In this document: in pieces, positions 33,714-43,213 of the stretch
How the letters are laid out: each line of letters opens with the position of its first letter
Numbering within the stretch: position 1 is the first letter of the stretch
Origin: Chlorobium sp.
GTDB taxonomy: Bacteria; Bacteroidota; Chlorobiia; Chlorobiales; Chlorobiaceae
Assembly: GCA_028277225.1 (NCBI GenBank)
Contig: JANQHB010000033.1
Coordinates: forward strand, 1 to 64,000
Length of the DNA: 64,000 nt
Direction of reading: 5' to 3'
Position numbers and translations under genes: made by a program
Notes under the pieces: model-generated
What the model saw: only the letters and a program-made list of their open reading frames with translations
Told to the model about the DNA's origin: nothing
Database searches by the model: none

Positions 33714-34751
33714 TCAGAACATTGCATGATCGCCCAGTTCCTGCCCGGCAAGGCCTTCCCTGATCACACGGAGGTAAAAATCACGCAGGGTATCCTGACC
33801 ATATGAAGGTGTCTTTTCAGCACTGTATCGTCCCGTTTCAGGATCGAGCACCAGCATGGACTCCGAACAGTAGTACTTTCCTATCCTGGCAAATTCCGCC
33901 TTGTCCTGAAGCTTCGGAAACACTTTCCCCAACACGCTCAGCACAGGAATAATGAGGTCGAACATCCCTATCGGCATTTTTTTAAACTTCGGTTCCCGGC
34001 CAAGAAGCTCGAAAATCATTTCTCCCTGCTCTCTCACAGAGATGGCCTTGCCTGGACCGCCGACGGGCAGGATTGCATTCTGTTTTGAAGGATCCTCCAG
34101 GCAATCAGCCATGAAACGTGCAAGATCAGCTTCACTGATCGGTTTACACGAAGTCAGTTCTCCGTTGCCGAACATGACAAACGGTTTACCTTTTTTGACA
34201 GCTTCAACCTGACCTGCAATGGACTTGAAAAATGCCGTGGGGCGAACGATCGAATAGGTCAGCCCCGATTCGATCAGCTCTTTTTCGAATTTCAGCTTTG
34301 CTCTCTGAAACTCGAGCATCGGTTTCTGCACACAGATGGCAGAAAGCAGGAGAAACTGTTTCGCTCCGGCTTTTTTCGCTGCATCGAGCGTGTTTCCGGT
34401 TGCCTTGTAGTCGATATCCCACGCGTCTTTGATCCCGCCGGTACGTGACGTCAGGCATGAAACAACAATATCGAAATGCTCTCCACCGATACCCTCGTTC
34501 TCAAGAGATTCGGGGCTGCAGACGTCGCCGAAACGCACCTCGGAGCCGTCAAGTTCGTCACGTGTTTTCTCAGGTGTCGCCAACGCACCGACACCCGACT
34601 TTTCGCGGACAAAGCTGACCACCTCGTAACCCCTCGACACCAGTTCCCTGACAACGTATTTGCCGATATATCCTGTTGCACCGACGACGAAGACACGTTG
34701 ACCTTTTTTCTCCCCTGATGTGCCTGAAGCTTTATTCGATAGAGACGACAT
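33714..34751 (-). CDS. bciA: Divinyl chlorophyllide 8-vinyl reductase, BciA type
   Basis: The 345-residue NADPH-dependent enzyme reduces the C8 vinyl group of divinyl (proto)chlorophyllide to ethyl in (bacterio)chlorophyll synthesis. It is an atypical SDR: VFVVGATGYIGKYVVRELVSRGYEVVSFVRE at about residues 19-49, then FDIVVSCLTSRTGGIKDAWDIDYKATGNTLDAAKKAGAKQFLLLSAICVQKP, the segment that marks BciA/DVR proteins, and the SIVRPTAFFKS motif. The first 15 residues are a polar extension. It is transcribed alone on the minus strand. It is a strong indication of a chlorophototroph. Confidence 0.93.
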   Translation of the reverse strand: MSSLSNKASGTSGEKKGQRVFVVGATGYIGKYVVRELVSRGYEVVSFVREKSGVGALATPEKTRDELDGSEVRFGDVCSPESLENEGIGGEHFDIVVSCLTSRTGGIKDAWDIDYKATGNTLDAAKKAGAKQFLLLSAICVQKPMLEFQRAKLKFEKELIESGLTYSIVRPTAFFKSIAGQVEAVKKGKPFVMFGNGELTSCKPISEADLARFMADCLEDPSKQNAILPVGGPGKAISVREQGEMIFELLGREPKFKKMPIGMFDLIIPVLSVLGKVFPKLQDKAEFARIGKYYCSESMLVLDPETGRYSAEKTPSYGQDTLRDFYLRVIREGLAGQELGDHAMF

Positions 34752-34918
34752 TTCAAAAAACTCTATTTCCAGGTTGGCATTTTATCCGAAGAATATCACA
34801 GTTTTGCACCTGAATTCCGGCATAATTGACGAATATAGCAAAAAAAGGAGATGCCCCGCTTTCCACTCTCCGGGCAAACGGGGCAAAAGAAGGGTTTTAA
34901 AATAGTTTTAAAAGACAA

Positions 34919-35971
34919 TCATTTCATATCGGTCCGGTCCTTACCGCCGACCCCGATGCGCTGAAGCGATTTGATCGTTTTCTGTCGTTTGTCTCCACCC
35001 GGATTCTTTACTTCGAAACTCTTCATATACGGAAACAGGGCCTTCGGCTGTTTCAGAAGCGGGACATAAAAGTCAACCGGGATTTGCACCATACCTTCGT
35101 TGCCGGGCCCTTCGTAGAATGCCTCTGCCACAACATGGACCGCAGGTTCTATTCTCCCCATCCCGTCGTCGTACAAAACCTGTTTTGACTTCTGTACCCT
35201 TACATCACGAGCTTCTCCCGCCAGCTTTCGAAGCCTCTCCTGCTTCTCTTCCTCAAGGGCGGCATCATTTTTCAACTCAGATGCTGAAATACCGACCGCC
35301 TTGACTTCGGACCAGTTTCTGATCATGCCGGCCATTGTACCGTTCTCACCAAGATGAACGATGATTCTCGATCCCGGACCTTGTACCTGCATACCGTTCA
35401 GAACACGGCTGAACTCGACGGTTACAAGCTTTTTATAGGTACCCATCGGCCGGCCGTCTTTTGCTGCAGCCATGTTCAGCCCTCCAACATGAGCAACAAC
35501 CAGTTCCCGTTCGTTTTTCGGCAGATAACCGGTTCCGGCAAGATGTTTGCGAGCCTGGGCATTAGCCGGCAGGCCTTTTGTTGTTCCTTTTTTCGCATAC
35601 TTTTTCAGGCCGTAATTCAACAGAAAACTTCCGGTTTTCTGATCGATATCGAAAACAGCAGACGGATCGCCGCCCGATGTAAACAAAAGCCTGCCTTTAC
35701 GATTGCGTACCTTTTGAAACTTCAAATCCAAAGAAGAAGCAGATGAAAGGCGCGCCAATGACTCTCTCGCATTTTTCTGTGTTATTCTTTCAATTGGCAA
35801 TGCCTCGTAAGCCATGACCCTCTGCTTCATCACCAGAGGCTTGACCTGTATGGGACGAAGAATCTTCTGTGGCTGGAGAACCTTGTTTTGCGACAGAAGA
35901 ACATTCGTACCGCACGGTACGAGGAACAACGCCATAAACAAAAGCGTGACGATGGTTATCATCTTTTTCAT
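34919..35971 (-). CDS. Secreted protein with propeptide-like FTP/PepSY segment
   Basis: The 350-residue protein has a signal peptide (about residues 1-28) and a large mature part. The stretch VLNGMQVQGPGSRIIVHLGENGTMAGMIRNW (about 187-217) looks like the FTP/PepSY fold found in thermolysin propeptides and ahead of DUF6345 domains. It starts 20 bp downstream of the DUF6345 gene, so both are surely one operon. I propose that it is the detached pro- or inhibitory part of its neighbour; this is inference. No catalytic motif is visible. Confidence 0.6.
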   Translation of the reverse strand: MKKMITIVTLLFMALFLVPCGTNVLLSQNKVLQPQKILRPIQVKPLVMKQRVMAYEALPIERITQKNARESLARLSSASSLDLKFQKVRNRKGRLLFTSGGDPSAVFDIDQKTGSFLLNYGLKKYAKKGTTKGLPANAQARKHLAGTGYLPKNERELVVAHVGGLNMAAAKDGRPMGTYKKLVTVEFSRVLNGMQVQGPGSRIIVHLGENGTMAGMIRNWSEVKAVGISASELKNDAALEEEKQERLRKLAGEARDVRVQKSKQVLYDDGMGRIEPAVHVVAEAFYEGPGNEGMVQIPVDFYVPLLKQPKALFPYMKSFEVKNPGGDKRQKTIKSLQRIGVGGKDRTDMK

Positions 35972-35991
35972 GATTTATCTCCTGTCAATGT

Positions 35992-36714
35992 TTAGTATTG
36001 ATACCAGATTCTGAGCCAGCTGTGATCCTCCGGAGGATCGGCACTGAAACTTGCATATGAATCACCGTCGCAGGGCGGATACATAACCGCTGCGCCTCGC
36101 TCACTACCGTTTCCCTTGAGCCAGATCGCATCAAACCATGCCTGCCAGACAGCGGCTCCTGACTCGATCCTGTCACCGAAATAATTCGATATATCCTGAT
36201 CGCAGGACATTGAAGCCGTAGTCCTGAACCCACAGACCTGGTGAACACCGTCAAACACGGCTCCGGCTCCCGTCCATGCCGAATACCAATCCGCAACTTC
36301 AAGGGGGCTGGCGACCACGTTACAGGCATGAAGTGCTACAAACTCAGAATTATAATCGCCCCAACCGTCGTCCGAAGAGCTTCCGGCCGTCCTCAGATCA
36401 AGCCAGGTAGACTGGCATTTTATGTTCCAGGGACTGCCATGGCCGACGAAATAGGAAAAATCCATTTTGTCAACCCGCTCGTCATTATACGAGTCGAACT
36501 GAAATGTTTCAGCCCAGTAATACTGATTGTAGCTGAAATTCTTGATGAAATTCCAGACCGGTGTCGTTGCATCGCCTTCAGTTTTGCTGCCGACATATCC
36601 GCCTTCCCAGCGGTCCACGGCAAACGAACATGGACCGTAAAAGCCGAAAAACAAAAGGAAAAACAGGGATAAGACAATCCTTGTCCCGCCGTTAGCAAGC
36701 TTTTCTTTACCCAT
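35992..36714 (-). CDS. Secreted DUF6345 protein, caspase-like His/Cys pattern
   Basis: The 240-residue protein has a signal peptide (about residues 1-32) and then a domain that I recognise as DUF6345. It contains YFVGHGSPW with His92 and FVALHACNVV with Cys131, each after a hydrophobic strand, the layout of clan CD cysteine peptidases (caspases, gingipains), where His-Gly and a strand-AC motif form the dyad. It would act in the periplasm or outside. It is the first gene of an operon with the secreted 350-residue protein. Peptidase activity has not been shown by the sequence alone. Confidence 0.65.
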   Translation of the reverse strand: MGKEKLANGGTRIVLSLFFLLFFGFYGPCSFAVDRWEGGYVGSKTEGDATTPVWNFIKNFSYNQYYWAETFQFDSYNDERVDKMDFSYFVGHGSPWNIKCQSTWLDLRTAGSSSDDGWGDYNSEFVALHACNVVASPLEVADWYSAWTGAGAVFDGVHQVCGFRTTASMSCDQDISNYFGDRIESGAAVWQAWFDAIWLKGNGSERGAAVMYPPCDGDSYASFSADPPEDHSWLRIWYQY

Positions 36715-36950
36715 AATAGTTCTCCCATTTAAGTATTGAACATCAACTTCCCATAGACCTGACGACGGTCAAAAAAAATTCTGCGGTCATGATCTCCTGC
36801 CAAACGGCGCTCCCGTATATGAGGAAAAAAGTTTGGCACCGAGGGATATACGGGGGAGCATTCCATAGGATAATGTAAGGAAATTCAGGCGTACAGTTCA
36901 TGGATGTTCATACAACTGCAACATTTCCGACTCATTGTGAGGTAAATAAA

Positions 36951-37787
36951 TCAGGCAAGAGGCTTGTGACGAAACGGAATGGCCGCAATCAGATCATGAA
37001 AACGAAAGGCCGTATCCCGTAAATGCAAGGTATGATACAGTACAGTACCGGTCAAATACACAATAGCCCAGGCCCAGAGTGTGTCGCTGGCAAAGTGCCC
37101 GCCCTGGGCCATTCTGCCCACCCCCATCAGAAACCCGAAACAGCTTCCACCCAGGAGCCACGCAAAGGCTACGATTCTGTTTCTGTGCCTGTATATGAAA
37201 TAGGGGAACATCATAAAAAAACCTGCCGACGCATGTCCGTTCGGGAACGAGTTGTACTTTCCCTTGAGGCTGTACATGTTTCTGAGAATATCCCATTCAA
37301 CTGCTCCCCGGCTTGACTCGAGCATTTTTCCGTTCCCCTCCATTGCTACAAATTCACCCATGACAAGCGGGGGAACATGCTCCCGCTGCCCTCCGAACTC
37401 TATGGTTTGTCTTGGCCTCGGTCGGCCCCAGTACTCCTTGAACAAGGCATTGACAACCAGGCCGGGACCGAATATCATCAGAAGAGCAATGAATGCAAAA
37501 ATCCGTCTGTTGCATCTCTGATAACCCGTAAACGTCGCTATGAACCAGAGAAGCATGGCAAGGACAGAAATAATCATTGCCGGTGCAGGACCATAATCAT
37601 AGAGAAAAAGCCAGAACGAATGATTGCTCCATTCACCATCGACAAAAAACATCCTCTGCAGGAATATATCGATATCCCACAACCAGAAAGGAATGGTCAG
37701 GAGCAGAAAAAATGAAAGGGAAACAAGAAAATCCCTGATGAAAGTCTTCTGCATTTCAGTATGCGCTCCAACACGTGATTTTGCCAT
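36951..37787 (-). CDS. PAP2-family membrane phosphatase
   Basis: The 278-residue protein has about six membrane helices and the three phosphatase motifs: KEYWGRPRPRQ, FPNGHASAGF and GVGRMAQGGHFASDTLWA. Family members dephosphorylate phosphatidate, undecaprenyl diphosphate or related lipids. I set the start at the ATG at 37787; the longest frame adds 53 residues that overlap the antiporter gene antisense to no known domain. It starts 22 bp after the antiporter stop on the same strand, so they may be cotranscribed. Confidence 0.88.
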   Translation of the reverse strand: MAKSRVGAHTEMQKTFIRDFLVSLSFFLLLTIPFWLWDIDIFLQRMFFVDGEWSNHSFWLFLYDYGPAPAMIISVLAMLLWFIATFTGYQRCNRRIFAFIALLMIFGPGLVVNALFKEYWGRPRPRQTIEFGGQREHVPPLVMGEFVAMEGNGKMLESSRGAVEWDILRNMYSLKGKYNSFPNGHASAGFFMMFPYFIYRHRNRIVAFAWLLGGSCFGFLMGVGRMAQGGHFASDTLWAWAIVYLTGTVLYHTLHLRDTAFRFHDLIAAIPFRHKPLA

Positions 37788-37809
37788 ACTATTCAATCTC
37801 GGACAACAG

Positions 37810-39534
37810 TTAGTCCGGAGTTGCATCCATATACGGCAGTTTACACTGCATCGCTTCGGCCAGCCGTTCAGCTGCTCTTTCAGCAGCATCATAAAACGGA
37901 AGAAAAACAACATCGGCCCCCTTATGCTTGAGTGTATCGTACTCATCGATTTTCTGGGTCGACACCGCTATTTTTCCCTTGTAATCCAACTGTCTCAGCG
38001 CATCGATCAATGCGATGCGCGGGTCTTCATGCGTCAATCCCATAATATCATGCTGCGCAACCGACGAAACAACCCATTGAACCCCTTCGAGCGGCAGTGA
38101 TGCTATGAACTCCTGGTCTGAAGCATCACCAAAAACCACATTGAATCCCAGTTTTTTCCACCGTCGAACTTCATCAGGATTGAAATCCACACCGAGAATC
38201 CGATAGCCGTTATTCTTCAGATAATCGGCAACAGCAGCCCCATATCGCCCCAGCCCAAAAAGGACAATGTCATAGTTCCCTTTTTCTGACAGGCTTTTGC
38301 CCTCTGTATGTTCAACCGATGTTCTGCGTTTTTCGAAAATTTGCAGAAGAGGCTCAAGAAAATCATAGAGCATATGAGAATAGGTTATCATATAGACCGA
38401 CAAGGCAATGGTAATCAATCCAACCAGCGTAACAAGACCAAGTGTTTCCGGAGAAACATGCCCCAGTTCGAGACCCATTGCAATAAAAATCAATGAGAAC
38501 TCGCTGATCTGGGCGACTGTCAGCCCTGCAAGAAACGAGGTCCGTTTTCTATAGCCCAGTATTCCCATAATGATCATGACAATAAGCGGATTGCCGATGA
38601 GAACAAAAAGGGAAAACAGAATAGCCGGATAAATCTGGCTGCCGAGCAGTTCCAGATCGATATGCATCCCGAGAGCGATGAAAAAGAACAGGAGAAGAAA
38701 ATCGCGTACTGTCGCCAGCCGGGAAAGAATGGTCTCGCGAAATGGCGTAGAAGCAAGTGAAACACCGGCCAGGAGCCCTCCAAGTTCCTTGCTGAAGCCC
38801 AGATAACTGCCAAGAGATGCAAGGAGGGCGGCCCATCCAATGGCAAACGTGATAAGCAGTTCTGGAGAATGAACGATCCGGCTTACAATGGGAGTTGCCA
38901 GAAATCGGACGAAAACAATGACAAAGAACAACATGATAATCCCATAGAAAACTACGGTTCCCACACGCATGAAAGCATTGGTATCGATACCCGCCTGCGA
39001 ATCCACCCCGAAAGCCGACATTATCATCATTGCCAGCACAACAACCAGATCCTGAACAATGAGAAAACCAATGGCTATTCTGCCATGTAACGAATCGACT
39101 TCTTTCTTGTCTGAAAGCAGCTTGACGATGATGATCGTACTGGAAAACGTCAATGCAACGGCAACATACAGCGCCGTAACGGCATCGAATCCGATTAAAA
39201 GACCGATGATATAACCGGCAATCGAGGTAAACAACACCTGGCCGAGCCCGGTTGCAAGAGACACAAGGCCCATCGATCGAACGAGCTTGAGATCGAGTTT
39301 CAGCCCGACAAGAAACAAAAGAAGCGCAATACCGAGGTCTGCAAGAAGCTGTACTTTTTCTGTCGAATGGACGATATCGAAAACGGATGGACCTGCAAGC
39401 ACACCCACAGCTATAAAGCTCACGATCATCGGCTGTCGAAGCAAAAGGCTTACCGCACCGACAGCGGCTGCCAGCACAAGAAGCGCCGTGATCTCGTAAA
39501 AGGGTACAGAATGAATGATACTTATATCAGGCAT
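37810..39534 (-). CDS. Kef-type cation/proton antiporter with TrkA-N domain
   Basis: The 574-residue protein has an N-terminal CPA2 antiporter domain with about 12-13 helices (residues about 10-385), including LADLGIALLLFLVGLKLDL and GFLIVQDLVVVLAMM. From about 415 to 540 a TrkA-N Rossmann domain follows (YDIVLFGLGRYGAAVADYLKNNGYRILGVDFNP), which binds NAD(H) or other nucleotides. No TrkA-C domain is seen. It exchanges K+ or Na+ for protons at the inner membrane and is regulated by redox or nucleotides in relatives. It lies upstream of the PAP2 gene. Confidence 0.92.
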   Translation of the reverse strand: MPDISIIHSVPFYEITALLVLAAAVGAVSLLLRQPMIVSFIAVGVLAGPSVFDIVHSTEKVQLLADLGIALLLFLVGLKLDLKLVRSMGLVSLATGLGQVLFTSIAGYIIGLLIGFDAVTALYVAVALTFSSTIIIVKLLSDKKEVDSLHGRIAIGFLIVQDLVVVLAMMIMSAFGVDSQAGIDTNAFMRVGTVVFYGIIMLFFVIVFVRFLATPIVSRIVHSPELLITFAIGWAALLASLGSYLGFSKELGGLLAGVSLASTPFRETILSRLATVRDFLLLFFFIALGMHIDLELLGSQIYPAILFSLFVLIGNPLIVMIIMGILGYRKRTSFLAGLTVAQISEFSLIFIAMGLELGHVSPETLGLVTLVGLITIALSVYMITYSHMLYDFLEPLLQIFEKRRTSVEHTEGKSLSEKGNYDIVLFGLGRYGAAVADYLKNNGYRILGVDFNPDEVRRWKKLGFNVVFGDASDQEFIASLPLEGVQWVVSSVAQHDIMGLTHEDPRIALIDALRQLDYKGKIAVSTQKIDEYDTLKHKGADVVFLPFYDAAERAAERLAEAMQCKLPYMDATPD

Positions 39535-39624
39535 AAAAGCTCGTACTTGTTATCAAGAGGCTACATTCTCCTAACACATAAACCATACCATATATAACCC
39601 ATTCATAACAGAAAAGTTCATACT

Positions 39625-39663
39625 GAAAAAGCCGTCAGACATTCTATCTTTGACGGCTTTTTC
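39625..39663. terminator. Bidirectional hairpin terminator
   Basis: A perfect 13-bp stem (GAAAAAGCCGTCA, 39625-39637, with 39651-39663) encloses 13 nt. It lies beyond the stop of the leftward SDR gene (39865). The rest of the 330-base gap 39535-39864 contains no gene; an 11-base piece of another repeat (CGCTCAATTCA) is at 39829-39839. Confidence 0.75.
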
Positions 39664-39864
39664 CATGACGTATATCAAACCGGGTTTACCTTCCTCCGGA
39701 CAGGGTTGCTTACGTTCTTCACTGCAGCTCAAATGCACCCGATGCACCCAGAGACATTTCCACCCTCAATCCAAAGGCTTTTCAAGTGAACTAACATTTA
39801 CAGAGACACTGAGCCTTTTTTGAAACGCTCAATTCAAGTGAATAAAAAAGGGGGGGGATATATG

Positions 39865-40623
39865 TTACAGCCTCGCGCCTCCTGATATTTCCAGGATCTG
39901 ACCGGTAATAAACGACGCATCATCAGATGCCAGAAAAAGAGCAGCCCTGGCCACATCATCGGGAGTTGCAATTCTCTGCAGAGGATAGCGTGCCGCAGCA
40001 TCTTCAGCCAAAGCCTTCCAGCGTTCTTCTCCCAAAACCCTCTTGAAAACCGGAACATCCACAAGAGCCGGCGCAAGAGCATTGACTGTTATATTATAAG
40101 AACCCATTGCCATTGCAAGAGATCGTGTAAACGAAAAAATGCCGCCCTTTGCCGCTGAATAGGAAAACTGACCCTGACTGCCACGATAGACAAGGGAACT
40201 CATGTTGACAATCCTGCCATAATTCCCGGGGCGCATGATCCTGCAGGCCTCCCTGCAACTCAGCATACAGGATTTAAGGTTCAGGTCGATGTTTCCACTC
40301 ATGCCTTCATAACCGAGGTCGTTTATATCCCTGACAGGTTCGATATCACCTCCTGCAATATTCACAACCACATCCAGCGTCGCATGAACCTTTTTTATCT
40401 TCTCATACAGCCCTCGAATCTCATCTTCAATCGTTACATCTGCAGCAACAACCATCGGATCTGAGCCGCAGTTCCTTATTGCTTCAGCCACCGGTGTACA
40501 AAGAGAAGGCTGTCTGTCACTCAGAATCAGCTCTGCTCCTTCAGATGCAAAACAACGTGCAACTGCACTGCCGATACCGCCGCCGGCACCGGTCAGAAGT
40601 GCCTTCTTGCCTTTCAGTCTCAT
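39865..40623 (-). CDS. Short-chain dehydrogenase/reductase, FabG-like
   Basis: The 252-residue protein is a classical SDR: TGAGGGIG (about residues 10-17), VNIAGG, catalytic serine in MSSLVYRG and YSAAKGG, and the C-terminal FITGQILEISGGARL. It would oxidise or reduce an alcohol/keto substrate with NAD(P). I chose the ATG at 40623 (MRLKGKKALLTG) over the longer frame. It is not next to fatty acid genes, so a FabG role is unproven. Confidence 0.88.
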   Translation of the reverse strand: MRLKGKKALLTGAGGGIGSAVARCFASEGAELILSDRQPSLCTPVAEAIRNCGSDPMVVAADVTIEDEIRGLYEKIKKVHATLDVVVNIAGGDIEPVRDINDLGYEGMSGNIDLNLKSCMLSCREACRIMRPGNYGRIVNMSSLVYRGSQGQFSYSAAKGGIFSFTRSLAMAMGSYNITVNALAPALVDVPVFKRVLGEERWKALAEDAAARYPLQRIATPDDVARAALFLASDDASFITGQILEISGGARL

Positions 40624-40888
40624 AGTGCAAACGATCAACCCGGGCAGGTATTACCAATAATATTGAGATGTCACAGTTTACAGATAGAAAAACTTGCTGA
40701 ATAATCCAATCGTTCCCTATTCAGCCTGTTCAGACAAATACATTCAACAACCTTGAAAAAACAGGTTTTACAGTACCGGCTGAAGAATCTGGCACAAAAA
40801 ATGGAGATCTGTTTCAAGAGAAACAGGAAGCATGTACCCATCTGCAACAGAATGAAACAGTCAGAGGATCAGAAAGGGGTATAGAGAT

Positions 40889-40918
40889 AAAGCCGTCCTT
40901 TTTGAGTCAGACGGCTTT
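40889..40918. terminator. Hairpin terminator of the RRM protein gene
   Basis: A 9-bp stem (AAAGCCGTC, 40889-40897, with 40910-40918) lies 33 bp beyond the stop of the leftward RRM gene. Otherwise the 327-base region 40624-40950 shows no gene. Confidence 0.6.
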
Positions 40919-40950
40919 GTAATCCTGATTAAGAAGGAGTATTGTGCTCC

Positions 40951-41226
40951 TTAATATTGCTGAAAACGACGGTTGGGACGTTCTTCGCGCGGCCTTGCCT
41001 GGTTCACCCTCATCGGACGACCGTTGAGTTCCGCATCGTTCAGGGCATCAATAGCAGCGTTGGCTTCTTCATCATTAGGCATTTCCACAAAACCGAATCC
41101 CTTGGAACGGCCAGTAAACTTGTCGGTAATGATGTTCGAACTGGAAACTTCTCCGAATTCTCCGAATGTTTCACGCAATTGATCTTCGGTTACGCCGTAT
41201 TCCAGATTGCCTATGTAAATATTCAT
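40951..41226 (-). CDS. RRM-type RNA-binding protein
   Basis: The 91-residue protein is a single RNA recognition motif: RNP2 is IYIGNL (residues 3-8) and RNP1 is KGFGFVEM (about 43-50). A short arginine-rich tail (RPREERPNRRFQQY) follows. Such proteins occur in cyanobacteria, Chlorobi and Bacteroidetes, often induced by cold, and bind single-stranded RNA. A palindrome at 41309-41327 lies in its upstream region. Transcription ends at 40889-40918. Confidence 0.95.
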   Translation of the reverse strand: MNIYIGNLEYGVTEDQLRETFGEFGEVSSSNIITDKFTGRSKGFGFVEMPNDEEANAAIDALNDAELNGRPMRVNQARPREERPNRRFQQY

Positions 41227-41308
41227 GTTCTTACCTCATGGTAATATGTGCTTTGGTAAAAAGAGAGACGCCATCAAATAATCAAAAGCACAACTCACCT
41301 GAAAGCGT

Positions 41309-41327
41309 TCAACCAACCATTGGTTGA
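41309..41327. promoter_or_regulatory. Palindrome upstream of the RRM gene
   Basis: TCAACCAA-CCA-TTGGTTGA is an 8-bp perfect inverted repeat about 85 bp upstream of the RRM start and within the gap to the acyl-CoA ligase gene. It may be an operator or a leader hairpin. Confidence 0.35.
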
Positions 41328-41441
41328 CGATCAAATATACTTTATTAGTAAAATGAAATCAAAAGGAAAAACCGGCCCCTCCCGGATAATACGTCAGGAA
41401 AGACCAACATTCCGATCTTTCGTGACCGGCTTTATCAACAA

Positions 41442-43130
41442 TCATGATGCTTCTGCAGTATGCTCTTCAACAAGTTTCCTGCGCAACACCTTTCCTATCG
41501 AAGATTTGGGAAGAACGTCAACGAATACAATCTGCTTTGGAACTTTATATGCAGCCAATTCTTTTTTACAAAAACTGCGAAGCTCATCGGCGTCCAGTTC
41601 TGCCCCCTGGCGAAGAACGACCCAGGCTTTTACAGCTTCTCCCTGGTATTCATCCGGCACACCTGCAACACCGGCCTCCGAAACATCAGGATGCGATACG
41701 ATAACCTCTTCGACTTCCCGCGGCCAGACCTGAAAGCCGCTCTGCTTTATCACATCTTTCTTCCGATCCATAATAAATAAATACCCGTCCTCGTCCAGAT
41801 ATCCAAGGTCGCCGGTTTGCAGCCAGCCATTACGAATGATTTTTTCGGTTTCATCGGGACGGTTCCAGTACCCTTTCATCAATTGAGGTGCACGCATTGT
41901 CACCTCACCGATCTCACCTGGTTGCAGAACACTGTCTGCGTTGTCCTGATCGACAATCCGAACCTCGATATCGGGTGCAGGAATACCTACAGACCCTTCC
42001 TTGTATGTGCCGTAAACCGGCGTCAGCACCGAAGCGATCATCGATTCGGTAAGAGCGTATGCATCGATAATCCTGCCTCCGGTCATTTCTTCAAAACGTT
42101 TTTTTGTTTTGAGCAGCAAAGGGGCCGAACCGGATATACAGAGTTTCAGAGATGAAAGGACTTTGCTGTCACGTATCACTGCCGGATGCCTTGCCAGTGC
42201 GTTGAACAGGGTCGGCACACCCGGCAGTATCGATGGCCTGTATTTTTTGAGCGTACTGATCAGATCATCGATGTCACGAGGGTTGGGCACAAGAACAAAC
42301 GGCAGATTGTCCACAAATGCAGCTCCCAGAATCCCGACCTGTGCATAGACATGAAAAAGAGGCATATTCAGCACAACGACCTCGTTATCCTGGTCAACAA
42401 CAACCCCGAACCATTTTGCAATCTGCACACCGCTGATCATAATTGAACGGTGCGTACATACAGCACATTTTGGCATACCGGTCGTCCCTCCGGAAAAGAG
42501 AAACAACGCGGTATCATCAGAACCTACATCAACGTCAGGTCTTGATTCTCCGCTGGACGAGCGCATCATGGTATCGAGAAACCGGTCACCCTCATCAAGA
42601 GTAACGAAATGACCCTCTTTTTTTTCTTTTATAAGTGTAAACAGCAGTTTTTTCAGCGGTGGAAGATACTCTTTGATATTGCTGACAATCACTTTTAGCT
42701 TTTTCCGCGAAGCCATTGCGCTTTTGATTTTTCTGTAGAACGGGCTCAGCACGATAACAAGTGCCGCGCCGCTTTCATCAAGCGCGTAACCGAGTTCATG
42801 TTCGGTATAGAGAGGATTGACCGGCACTGCGACAGCACCGATTTTCCAGATAGCGGCCTGACAGACGATCATCTGGGGAGAATTGGGCAATACCAGAACA
42901 ACACGGTCCCCCTTTGCAATGCCTTCTTCAAGAAGAGCATGAGCCAAAGCATTGCTTTGGCGATCAAGGTCGCTCCATGTCATCGATGCGCCTTTGAAAT
43001 GCATAACCTTGCCGTCCGGACTTTCAACGGCTCTCCGGGAGATAATATCGATCAGCGTGTAATCGGGATAGGGATGAAGCGAGGAAGGAACGCCCTTATC
43101 GTAATGTTGTATCCACGGAGCAGAAGACAT
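41442..43130 (-). CDS. Long-chain acyl-CoA ligase (AMP-binding enzyme)
   Basis: The 562-residue protein activates a carboxylic acid, most likely a long-chain fatty acid, to its acyl-CoA through an acyl-adenylate. The AMP-binding motif LFLFSGGTTGMPKCAV (about residues 206-221), the INDAYALTES motif (about 375), QTGDLGYLDEDGYLFIMDRKKDVI and the C-terminal catalytic lysine in PKSSIGKVLRRKL are all present. It is FadD-like. Green sulfur bacteria have no beta-oxidation to speak of, so it probably recycles free fatty acids or supplies lipids. It is a single gene. Confidence 0.92.
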   Translation of the reverse strand: MSSAPWIQHYDKGVPSSLHPYPDYTLIDIISRRAVESPDGKVMHFKGASMTWSDLDRQSNALAHALLEEGIAKGDRVVLVLPNSPQMIVCQAAIWKIGAVAVPVNPLYTEHELGYALDESGAALVIVLSPFYRKIKSAMASRKKLKVIVSNIKEYLPPLKKLLFTLIKEKKEGHFVTLDEGDRFLDTMMRSSSGESRPDVDVGSDDTALFLFSGGTTGMPKCAVCTHRSIMISGVQIAKWFGVVVDQDNEVVVLNMPLFHVYAQVGILGAAFVDNLPFVLVPNPRDIDDLISTLKKYRPSILPGVPTLFNALARHPAVIRDSKVLSSLKLCISGSAPLLLKTKKRFEEMTGGRIIDAYALTESMIASVLTPVYGTYKEGSVGIPAPDIEVRIVDQDNADSVLQPGEIGEVTMRAPQLMKGYWNRPDETEKIIRNGWLQTGDLGYLDEDGYLFIMDRKKDVIKQSGFQVWPREVEEVIVSHPDVSEAGVAGVPDEYQGEAVKAWVVLRQGAELDADELRSFCKKELAAYKVPKQIVFVDVLPKSSIGKVLRRKLVEEHTAEAS

Positions 43131-43213
43131 AAACGTAATGCAGGAAAAAGCTTGATGGGTATAACATTAAATATAACAAAAACAATCATTTCTTGCGCAT
43201 AAAAGTCTCTCTA

